A stretch of DNA of 64,000 bases, taken from assembly GCA_029210815.1 (NCBI GenBank), contig JARGGB010000001.1, positions 138,308-202,307 of the forward strand, written 5' to 3'. Shown here piece after piece: positions 1 through 6,992 of this stretch (its first letter is position 1; every line of letters starts with the position of its first letter). Position numbers and translations under genes: made by a program. Source of the stretch: Candidatus Brevefilum sp. (GTDB lineage: Bacteria > Chloroflexota > Anaerolineae > Anaerolineales > Anaerolineaceae). The notes below the pieces were generated by a model that was given only the letters and a program-made list of their open reading frames with translations, was not told where the DNA came from and did no database searches.

Positions 1-1
1 G

Positions 2-307
2 GGCAAAAGTGACATGCCCCAGGTCAGAACAATCAGAGACTCTCTTGCTGAAAGAACGCCAACTGTTCATGTTGTATCCGCCAAAGAGCTCGCGCCTGAA
101 CAACAACGCGCACTTGTTCGCACCTTCAGTGCGCTTGCTGACAGAAACGTGAACATGGAAATCGAAATAAATCCAGAGCTAATTGCGGGGATTAGAATCA
201 GGATGGGTGATCTCGTCGTTGAAAATAACCTTGCCACAGAATTGGCTGAATTAAAATCTGAAGTTATCGAAGCCCTGGAAGAGAGCGTGGATACCCAGGA
301 TGGATAA
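2..307 (+). CDS. atpF: N-type F-ATPase b/delta fusion subunit, C-terminal part (5' end outside window)
   Basis: The reading frame is open to the left edge, so this is the last 101 residues of a longer protein. The visible part resembles the C-terminal end of F-ATPase subunit delta (OSCP): a segment reading AGIRIRMGDLVVENNLATEL matches the delta signature of a G-x-x-I-R-x-G-D-x-V stretch followed by a helical tail. In alternate (N-type) ATPases there is no separate delta gene, the b subunit is long and its gene directly precedes alpha; that order is seen here. The product would form the peripheral stalk joining the membrane sector to the alpha/beta head. It overlaps the alpha start by 8 bp, suggesting translational coupling. 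Only the C-terminus is seen, so the b part is inferred; a plain delta subunit is the alternative. Confidence 0.72.
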   Translation, partial: GKSDMPQVRTIRDSLAERTPTVHVVSAKELAPEQQRALVRTFSALADRNVNMEIEINPELIAGIRIRMGDLVVENNLATELAELKSEVIEALEESVDTQDG

Positions 308-1970
308 AGAGAACTTCAGCTTACCCGAAGAGCAATTTGGAGATATCTCCGAAAAAATTTCATCGCGAATGAAATTATCTGTCAGTAAAGAGGATTTCCT
401 GGCGATGGTGAAAAAAAATGTCGACCTTGACCGAGAACTTAAACCACAAAAAAGATTCAAGGAAACGGTTGACAAACTTTCGCAGCAATCCAAACAAATT
501 TCAACGCGTGTTCGTTTTAGAGATGTAGGTACAGTTCATCATATTGGTAATGGGGTTGCCACCGTATCCGGGCTGCCTAACGTCAGCATCGATGAAATTG
601 TCGTATTTCCAACCGGCGTTGAAGGCATGGCATTGAACCTCGATAAAAAACGGGTTGATCTGATCATGCTGGGAAGTGAAAATGACATCCGTGGTGGAGA
701 CCTGGTTCAGGCAACAGGCAATCGATTAAAAGTTCCTGTTGGCTCACAACTGCTGGGGCGCATCATTGATCCATTGGGTAACCCTCTTGACACTGACGAA
801 CCCATTGAAGCAAGTGAATATCGGTATTTATCACGCATTGCACCCGGGGTGATCAAGCGAGCGCCTGTCAATGAATCCATGTTCACCGGCACGAAAATTA
901 TTGATACTTTATTCCCGATTGGTCGTGGACAAAGAGAGCTCATTCTTGGAGATCGTCAAACCGGGAAAACCACATTAGCCGTCGATGCGATCATCAGCCA
1001 GAAAGACTCCGATGTTCGATGTATCTATGTTGCGATTGGTCAAAAGAAATCCAGTACCCTCGCCATAATAGAAACGCTCAAAAAACATGATGCCCTATCG
1101 TACACCTCATTTGTCATCAGCGGTCCGGATGATCAACCTGCATTACGCTATCTTGCCCCTTACACAGGTATGACCATGGCAGAATTCTTCCTGGACCAGG
1201 GGCTGGATGTCTTGATAATTTTCGACGATCTAAGCAAACATGCTGATTCATATCGCGAATTAAGCTTGCTCCTGCGGCGGCCGCCAGGACGAGAGGCTTA
1301 TCCTGGGGACATATTTTACATTCACTCAAGGTTGCTTGAACGGGCTTGCAAACTAAATGAGGAAAATAAAGGCGGGTCAATTACTGCCTTACCAATTGCG
1401 ACAACCCAAAATGGGAATTTATCGGATTACATTCCTACCAACTTGATTTCTATTACCGATGGGCAGTTAATGCTGGATGCCGATCTTTTCAACCAGGGAC
1501 AAAAACCTGCGGTTGATATCGGTCGCTCGGTATCACGTGTCGGTGGTGCAGCACAAAGACAGGCTGTTCGAAAACTGGTTGGAAATTTAAAACTTGAATT
1601 ATCTCAATATGAAGAAGTTGAACATTTCACCAGGTTTGGCACTGAGGTTGACCAGGCAACAAGACAACAAATTGAAAAAGGGAAGCGCATTTTAAATATT
1701 CTTAAGCAAAAACCCAATCAGCCCCTTACCTTCCCCCTTACAGTTGTGCTTTTGTTTGGTTTGACAAATGGGTATCTCTATGACATTCCGCTACCTCTTC
1801 TGGACGCTTATCAAGATGAATTAAAAAACTACTTTCATGCAAGAGAAAGTAAACTATTGAACGATATCGACAGAGAGGGTGCCCTGACAGATGAAATCAC
1901 GAAAGACCTGGAAAGAGCATTAACCGACTTCAATGAGGAATGGGTTGAGAAGAAAGGTGCAGCATCATGA
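300..1970 (+). CDS. atpA: F-type ATPase subunit alpha (alternate/N-type family)
   Basis: Non-catalytic nucleotide-binding subunit of the F1 head, which couples ATP synthesis or hydrolysis to ion movement across the membrane. Residues 217-224 hold the alpha-type P-loop GDRQTGKT. The alpha signature PAVDIGRSVSRVGGAAQ is present near residue 403 and the Walker B stretch LIIFDDLSKHA near residue 305. At 556 residues it is longer than the usual 500-510; the excess is mainly an N-terminal extension of roughly 50 residues. Alpha is followed by gamma with no beta gene between, as in the N-ATPase order D-C-Q-R-B-E-F-A-G, where beta stands first in the operon and so would lie upstream of this window. 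The stop overlaps the next start as ATGA. Confidence 0.95.
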   Translation: MDKENFSLPEEQFGDISEKISSRMKLSVSKEDFLAMVKKNVDLDRELKPQKRFKETVDKLSQQSKQISTRVRFRDVGTVHHIGNGVATVSGLPNVSIDEIVVFPTGVEGMALNLDKKRVDLIMLGSENDIRGGDLVQATGNRLKVPVGSQLLGRIIDPLGNPLDTDEPIEASEYRYLSRIAPGVIKRAPVNESMFTGTKIIDTLFPIGRGQRELILGDRQTGKTTLAVDAIISQKDSDVRCIYVAIGQKKSSTLAIIETLKKHDALSYTSFVISGPDDQPALRYLAPYTGMTMAEFFLDQGLDVLIIFDDLSKHADSYRELSLLLRRPPGREAYPGDIFYIHSRLLERACKLNEENKGGSITALPIATTQNGNLSDYIPTNLISITDGQLMLDADLFNQGQKPAVDIGRSVSRVGGAAQRQAVRKLVGNLKLELSQYEEVEHFTRFGTEVDQATRQQIEKGKRILNILKQKPNQPLTFPLTVVLLFGLTNGYLYDIPLPLLDAYQDELKNYFHARESKLLNDIDREGALTDEITKDLERALTDFNEEWVEKKGAAS

Positions 1971-2287
1971 AAATGGTAATGGCTGTCGTACCATCCAGCA
2001 ACGCAGAAGATGTTCTTGACGCTTTAATCAATCGAGGACATACAGCAACATATGCCCACACAAAAGGAGGCATGCTCAGGCAAAGCCAATACTCACTTTT
2101 TATTGCAGTCCATAAGGACGAATTAGAAGAAGTGTTGGAAATCATCAAAAGCAGCTGCCGTACACAGGTTGAAATGAGCACCCTGGACTCCCAGGATAAG
2201 GACACGATAGGATCAGCGCCGGTCGTTGCCGATTTAGGCGGTGCAATTGCGTTTATCTGGGATATAAACCGGATTGAGACCTTTTAA
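1967..2287 (+). CDS. PII-like cyclic-di-AMP receptor (DarA/PstA, DUF970 family)
   Basis: A 106-residue PII-like protein. It shares with the DarA (YaaQ) family the N-terminal strand KMVMAVVPSSNA, the T-loop region with an HTKGGML motif (family form TTGGFL), and the C-terminal block GGAIAFIWDINRIETF (DarA: GGATVFVLDVDQF). Family members are small trimers that bind cyclic di-AMP and change loop conformation; no catalytic activity is known. The gene overlaps the alpha stop by 4 bp and ends a few bases before gamma, so it is translated as part of the ATPase operon. The second Thr of TTGGFL is Lys here and the following G-N-T-T segment is altered, so ligand specificity may differ. Family membership is firm; c-di-AMP binding and a role in ATPase control are inference. 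Confidence 0.85.
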   Translation: MKMVMAVVPSSNAEDVLDALINRGHTATYAHTKGGMLRQSQYSLFIAVHKDELEEVLEIIKSSCRTQVEMSTLDSQDKDTIGSAPVVADLGGAIAFIWDINRIETF

Positions 2288-2295
2288 GAGTTTTG

Positions 2296-3189
2296 ATGTC
2301 ACAAAATTTTGAACGCGCAAAATCTCGCCTTGAGAATATTTCCACCATTGAACCCTTGCTTGGGGCACTCAGGACCATGTCAATGGGTACATGGCAATTG
2401 GCACTGAACAAAATTGACAAAATGAACGCTTATGAAGACAACTATAATCACATCATTACTGAAATCCTTCCTTATATCAACAAGAAAACTTCAAAAGCCA
2501 GAGAAAGTAAAGAAAAAGACCAAAAGATAACTGACACAATCATTTTGTTGATCGGGACAGAACGGGGTTTATGCGGCAAATTCAATGAAGCGCTTATTGA
2601 ACAATCAATAAGCTGGTTAAAAGAAGCGGACCTCCCTTCTTATCAAATTTGGGCAATGGGATCAAGATTAATACGCAAGCTTGAACAAATGAAAATTGAT
2701 ATTTCCTGGCGACAACCAATGTCAGCATCTGATCTGATGACCTACCAAAAAGCCTACCTCACAACTCAAAAGTGGGTTGAACAATACGAGGCATATGCCT
2801 TCAATCAATTTTTTGTTTTATTCAACCAGAGTGAAAAGAGCGGACAATACCAGTTCTCATCATCTAAACTGCTTCCGTATGAATTTCAACGCAATGAAGC
2901 TAATCAAGAGCAAAAGTCACAACGTTGGCCGCCACCCATCATAGAAACCGACCCAACAGGCATTTATTCAACAATCATTCAGCATCATATTGCTGCAAGC
3001 TTTTATAAGATGACTTTAAAATCAGCTGCTGCAGAACACGCAGCGAGATTTAATCTAATGCAAGAAGCAAAAGATAATGCAGAGGAAATCATCGAAGAAT
3101 TGCGTAGAATCATAAATTCAGAAAGAAAAAGAAAAATCACCCAGGAAATGCAGGAACTTGCAGCTGGTGCAGGTCTCTTACATAATTAG
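2296..3189 (+). CDS. atpG: F-type ATPase subunit gamma (alternate/N-type family)
   Basis: Central rotor-shaft subunit of F1, 297 residues. It has the family's architecture: an N-terminal helix (residues 1-55, with LRTMSMGTWQLALNKI), a middle Rossmann-like domain with the conserved ERGLCGKFNEALIEQ near residue 92, and a C-terminal helix beginning with ASFYKMTLKSAAAEHAARFN and ending with an R-K-R-K-I-T-QEM-E stretch. The sequence is divergent from housekeeping gamma, fitting the alternate gamma family. I prefer ATG at 2296; a TTG one codon upstream is also in frame. It is the last recognisable ATPase subunit, and no beta or epsilon gene follows. A small 6-bp stem (3202-3220) lies between its stop and the next ribosome binding site. 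Confidence 0.88.
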   Translation: MSQNFERAKSRLENISTIEPLLGALRTMSMGTWQLALNKIDKMNAYEDNYNHIITEILPYINKKTSKARESKEKDQKITDTIILLIGTERGLCGKFNEALIEQSISWLKEADLPSYQIWAMGSRLIRKLEQMKIDISWRQPMSASDLMTYQKAYLTTQKWVEQYEAYAFNQFFVLFNQSEKSGQYQFSSSKLLPYEFQRNEANQEQKSQRWPPPIIETDPTGIYSTIIQHHIAASFYKMTLKSAAAEHAARFNLMQEAKDNAEEIIEELRRIINSERKRKITQEMQELAAGAGLLHN

Positions 3190-3234
3190 AAATCGAATTT
3201 ATTAGAATAGACAGTTCTAAACAGGAGAGAATAA

Positions 3235-4926
3235 TTGAGCGCAAAGAAAAAATTCACAATAGGTATCAATTTTGGTGCTGAAACTGTTAGGGCGATCCTT
3301 GTAGATGTCAGTAATGGAAGTTTGGCTGCGACAAGCACATATTCGTACTACCATGGAATTATTACAGAAAAATTACCTGGCACAGATATTGAATTGGACG
3401 AAGGATGGGCATTGCAGCATCCACAAGATTATATTAATGCACTCAAACGAACCGTTCCCAAGCTTCTCAAAGAAAGTCAAATCGAAGCCTCTCAAGTTAT
3501 TGGCATTGGAACTTCTTTTGTAGGATCTACGCTTATCCCAGTAACGGCTGATGGCACACCCTTAGCACTTATCGATGATTACGCCCAAGAACCGCATGCC
3601 TGGCCAAAACATGTTTATCATCAATCTGCAAAAGAAAAAGCAGACAGGCTCACACAGTTAGCAACAGACCGATTCGAAACCTTTCTGGATCGTTATGGTG
3701 GAAAATTAAATCATCAATGGTTCTTCCCAAAAGTTTGGGAATTATATGACGATTCTTCATCAATTTACAATGCTGCCGAAAAATTAATTGAAGCATCAGA
3801 TTGGATTGTTTGGCAGCTCACAGGCGTTGAAACCCGCAATTTGTGCTCAGCAGGTTATAAAGCACTTTGGTCCAAAAGTGAGGGGTTTCCCCTGGAGACT
3901 TTTTTCAGCGCGATGGACCATGATTTGGCGAATATCGTCGACGAAAAAATGAGCCGGGAAATCTCTTCCCTGGGTCAACAGGCTGGCGAACTAACTGAAG
4001 AAGCTGCACAATGGATGAAACTTGACCCTGGAATTCCTGTTTCAACAGGGGTTTTGAGCAGTCACGCAGCAGTTCCAGCCGCTACCGTGGTTGAACCCGG
4101 GAATATGGCAATTATTATGGATTCCGATTTTCGTCACATGATTTTATCGAAAAAAGAATACCGTGTTCCGGGTATGTGCGGTATGGTTGAAGACGGCATT
4201 GTCCCAGGATTATTTGCTTATGAAGCGCGCCAGGCTGGGAGCGGCGACCACTTTTCATGGTTTATAAAGAATGCGGTACCTGAGCATTACTCAAAAGAGG
4301 CACGTCAGAAAAAAATCAGTATTTTCCAGCTTCTTGAAGAGAAAGCCGCAGCTTTAAAACCAGCGGAATCAGGTTTAGTGGCTTTGGATTGGTGGCACGG
4401 TAACCGCAGCATCCTTGTTGACGAAGACCTCTCCGGTTTGATCCTCGGGTATTCAATGAAAACAAAGCCTGAGGAAGTCTATCGTGCACTTCTTGAAGCG
4501 ACGACTTTTGGAACTCGTAAGATTTTTGAAACGTTCATTGCGAGCGGTGTACCGATCAATGAAATTATTGTGACAGGTGGAAAACCAACCACAAATAAAC
4601 TCTTGCTAAATATCTTGGCAAACGTCACCAGAACTGAAATTAAAGTTGCGAAAAGCCCATACACCTCAGCCTTGGGTGCGGCAATGTATGCTGCCGTAGC
4701 CGCAGGGGAAGCTCGGGGTGGATATGGGAATATTCAAGAAGCAAGTAAAAAAATGGCACAACTATCAACCAAAAGCTTTGTACCAAATAATAATGACAAG
4801 AAAACATACAATCGACTTTATTCTGAATATACGCTGCTCCACGATTATTTCGGTTATGGGCACAATAACGCGATGAAACGACTTAACAATCTGCGAACCA
4901 ACATTCTTGAAAAGAAACGCCGATAA
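3235..4926 (+). CDS. Ribulokinase-like FGGY-family protein, probably catalytically inactive
   Basis: At 563 residues this matches AraB-type L-ribulokinase end to end: ALQHPQDYI near residue 60, SDWIVWQLTG near 188, RVPGMCGMVEDG near 309, LVALDWWHGNRSILVDEDL near 381, and a C-terminal LYSEYTLLHDYF. The frame is intact but the active-site motifs have gone. The phosphate loop is FGAETVR (13-19) where AraB has FGTLSGR. The sugar site has GTS (92-94) instead of GID. The catalytic Asp of NVDAH is Ser275. The GTSTCH nucleotide motif is DSDFRH (296-301). AraB motifs are recalled from known family sequences, not aligned by program. It starts at TTG after an AGGAGA site, 45 bp behind atpG, and ends at a strong terminator, so it probably shares the ATPase transcript. 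No arabinose genes are nearby. A regulatory or binding role is inference. Confidence 0.85.
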   Translation: MSAKKKFTIGINFGAETVRAILVDVSNGSLAATSTYSYYHGIITEKLPGTDIELDEGWALQHPQDYINALKRTVPKLLKESQIEASQVIGIGTSFVGSTLIPVTADGTPLALIDDYAQEPHAWPKHVYHQSAKEKADRLTQLATDRFETFLDRYGGKLNHQWFFPKVWELYDDSSSIYNAAEKLIEASDWIVWQLTGVETRNLCSAGYKALWSKSEGFPLETFFSAMDHDLANIVDEKMSREISSLGQQAGELTEEAAQWMKLDPGIPVSTGVLSSHAAVPAATVVEPGNMAIIMDSDFRHMILSKKEYRVPGMCGMVEDGIVPGLFAYEARQAGSGDHFSWFIKNAVPEHYSKEARQKKISIFQLLEEKAAALKPAESGLVALDWWHGNRSILVDEDLSGLILGYSMKTKPEEVYRALLEATTFGTRKIFETFIASGVPINEIIVTGGKPTTNKLLLNILANVTRTEIKVAKSPYTSALGAAMYAAVAAGEARGGYGNIQEASKKMAQLSTKSFVPNNNDKKTYNRLYSEYTLLHDYFGYGHNNAMKRLNNLRTNILEKKRR

Positions 4927-4946
4927 CAAAGCAAATCTCAAATTCA

Positions 4947-4978
4947 GCACCAGCAGGTCTTTTTGCTGGTGCTTTTTT
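4947..4978 (+). terminator. Rho-independent terminator after the ATPase/FGGY unit
   Basis: A perfect 9-bp stem GCACCAGCA (4947-4955) / TGCTGGTGC (4964-4972) with an 8-nt loop is followed at once by six T residues. It lies 20 bp after the FGGY stop and marks the end of the operon that begins upstream of the window. Confidence 0.93.
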
Positions 4979-5072
4979 GTTTAATAAATTAAAGTTGACC
5001 AATTTACTCCAATGATTAAACAAAATTTCTTCCAATTTCCCCCTTGACTTTTCGAAAAATCGTTTTTAATCA

Positions 5073-5081
5073 TGGTATAAT
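5073..5081 (+). promoter_or_regulatory. Extended -10 promoter for the sugar-ABC ATPase gene
   Basis: TGGTATAAT is a perfect extended -10 element, 38 bp before the ATG at 5119. A TTGACT lies at 5044-5049 but the 26-bp spacing is too long for a normal -35, so the extended -10 probably dominates. The site sits between the upstream terminator and the gene, and so explains independent transcription. Confidence 0.6.
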
Positions 5082-5118
5082 TTTCTCACTAAACTTTTTA
5101 GATAGGAGGAACAAAATT

Positions 5119-6231
5119 ATGGCAAGTGTAACGTACGATCATGTATGGAAGAAGTTTGGTGATTTCGTCGCGCTCAATGATGTTAACCTGGATATTGAAG
5201 ACAGGGAATTTCTTGTGCTCGTCGGACCATCCGGCTGCGGTAAAACAACAGCTTTACGTTGTCTCGCTGGATTGGAAGATATCACCGACGGTGAAGTTAG
5301 GATTGGCGACCAGGTCGTCAACGACGTAGCACCAAAAGACCGGGATATCGCAATGGTATTCCAGAGCTACGCCCTCTACCCCCACATGACAGTTTATGAC
5401 AATATGGCATTTGGTCTTAAGCTGAGGAAACTCCCAAAAGAGGAGATTCAGAAACGTGTGGAAGACGCAGCAGAAATTCTTGGCATTGGCCAATTATTGC
5501 AGCGTAAACCAAGGGAACTCTCAGGTGGTCAACGACAGCGTGTTGCGCTTGGTCGTGCTATCGTTCGCGAGCCAAAAGTGTTCCTCTTTGATGAACCTCT
5601 TTCAAACCTGGATGCAAAATTACGCGTTCAGACCCGTGCTCAAATCAGCAAACTGCATCAACGTCTCAACACCACATTTATCTATGTGACCCACGACCAG
5701 ACTGAGGCTATGACCATGGCTACCAGGATTGCCGTGATCAACAAAGGCATATTACAGCAGGTTGACACACCGCAGCAACTGTATGACTACCCTGACAATA
5801 TGTTCGTAGCCGGTTTCATTGGCTCCCCATCGATGAACTTCTTCAACGGAAAATTCATCAAAGAAGGTGATGACATGATCATTGACCTTGGAAGCTTCAG
5901 AGTCAAAGTTCCAGAAAATCGTAAAGAGCTTTACGAAAGATTGGTGGGTCAGGAGATTATATTCGGTATCCGACCTGAAGATATTCACAACCCTGAATAT
6001 GCACCGCCTTCCATCATTGCGGAAGAGGTTGAAGTAGATGTGGACGTCACCGAGTTGATGGGTAATGAGATCTTCCTTTACCTCGTCAGCGGTGACCACA
6101 ACTTCGTTGCCCGCGTAGATCCCCGTACACGCGTTGGAATGGGCGATAAAATGACAGTCACCTTCAACATGGATAATATGCATATCTTTGATCCAGTTGC
6201 AGATCCAGATAATCCGGTCGCAATTCGATAA
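5119..6231 (+). CDS. ugpC: Carbohydrate ABC transporter ATP-binding protein (MalK/UgpC/MsmK type)
   Basis: Cytoplasmic ATPase that powers sugar import through CUT1-type permeases, 370 residues. Walker A GPSGCGKTT lies at residues 36-44. The Q-loop region MVFQSYALYPHMTV, signature LSGGQRQRVALGRAIVRE, Walker B KVFLFDEPLSNLDAKLR and switch region THDQTEAMTMA follow in order. The C-terminal 130 residues form the TOBE/regulatory domain typical of MalK, with a GIRPEDI motif. I place the start at ATG 5119 after GGAGGAACAAAATT; the in-frame upstream extension runs through the promoter and is not coding. No permease or binding protein is adjacent and the gene has its own promoter and terminator, so it is probably a shared ATPase like MsmK (inference). 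The exact sugar cannot be told. Confidence 0.93.
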   Translation: MASVTYDHVWKKFGDFVALNDVNLDIEDREFLVLVGPSGCGKTTALRCLAGLEDITDGEVRIGDQVVNDVAPKDRDIAMVFQSYALYPHMTVYDNMAFGLKLRKLPKEEIQKRVEDAAEILGIGQLLQRKPRELSGGQRQRVALGRAIVREPKVFLFDEPLSNLDAKLRVQTRAQISKLHQRLNTTFIYVTHDQTEAMTMATRIAVINKGILQQVDTPQQLYDYPDNMFVAGFIGSPSMNFFNGKFIKEGDDMIIDLGSFRVKVPENRKELYERLVGQEIIFGIRPEDIHNPEYAPPSIIAEEVEVDVDVTELMGNEIFLYLVSGDHNFVARVDPRTRVGMGDKMTVTFNMDNMHIFDPVADPDNPVAIR

Positions 6232-6251
6232 TATTTACATTTTCTATAACA

Positions 6252-6280
6252 AAGGCGATCCGCTTGGATCGCCTTTTCTT
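6252..6280 (+). terminator. Rho-independent terminator after the sugar-ABC ATPase gene
   Basis: A perfect 10-bp stem AAGGCGATCC (6252-6261) / GGATCGCCTT (6266-6275) with a GCTT loop is followed by TTCTTTT. It begins 20 bp after the stop codon. The convergent DUF1461 gene ends 26 bp beyond. Confidence 0.93.
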
Positions 6281-6305
6281 TTAAGTAAAGATTTAGAAAA
6301 AATAT

Positions 6306-6992
6306 CTACGATTTTTCAATTCTAAAATTTTGATTCATCCTGGTAATTAATATCAATATACCACCCAAAATCAAACTCAATACCCCAACAAAGATAAAAG
6401 CGTCCCTCCAAAACCGCATTGGGAACAATCGAATTAAGGTGTCAGACGTGTAAAACTGCCATGTTCCATCCGAAAAAAAGATTTGATGGAACCAGGTGAA
6501 CAATTGATTGAAACTGATTGCAACCAGCAGCAAAATTGCAGCAATCAGGCCGAAAAGCCCCCACCCACCCATATTAAAAGCTGAAATTAATAAATCCCGG
6601 CGCTTATTTTTTAGCAACACCCAAACACAAATAACCAAAATAATCAAAAATATCGCCAAAGCCACCCGCATACCCGTAACAACCCCCTTAACATCTACCA
6701 TGTGACTTAACTCCCTGTCAGTAAAGATGGGTTCACCATCATCAAATGCAAGCGCTTCCAGGTAATCAATATCTTCATTATTTACCAGATAAAGTATCGA
6801 GGGTTCGGACCACCGCAAGCGATCCTGCATTGTAAATCCATAGGGGTCTTCAGGGAAACCCGGAAGCTTGTATTCTATTTTGGCAAAAAGCGGCGTAATT
6901 AATATCCTGACAGAAATCATCAGGATCACAAATGGTGTTAATCCCGAAATCAACCATTTGGAGGTTTTCAAATACCAGGCTTGATCATTCAT
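6306..6992 (-). CDS. TIGR01906 / DUF1461 family integral membrane protein
   Basis: A 228-residue membrane protein of a family without a proven function. It shows a first transmembrane helix near residues 14-32, an extracytoplasmic loop with a conserved YGFTMQDR..W segment and LVNNEDIDYLEAL, then helices near 108-128, 140-165 and 195-222. Before the last helix stands the family motif FFSDGTWQFYTSDTLIRLFP with F-W-D following. Its ATG overlaps the stop of the spermidine-synthase-like gene by 4 bp, so the two are translationally coupled. Nothing in the sequence points to a substrate. Confidence 0.85.
   Translation of the reverse strand: MNDQAWYLKTSKWLISGLTPFVILMISVRILITPLFAKIEYKLPGFPEDPYGFTMQDRLRWSEPSILYLVNNEDIDYLEALAFDDGEPIFTDRELSHMVDVKGVVTGMRVALAIFLIILVICVWVLLKNKRRDLLISAFNMGGWGLFGLIAAILLLVAISFNQLFTWFHQIFFSDGTWQFYTSDTLIRLFPMRFWRDAFIFVGVLSLILGGILILITRMNQNFRIEKS

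Noticed and set aside
3202-3220. Short inverted repeat TTAGAA/TTCTAA between atpG and the FGGY gene, as a terminator or regulatory hairpin.
   Set aside because: The stem is only 6 bp, A+T-rich and without a T-tract; it is too weak to support a call.
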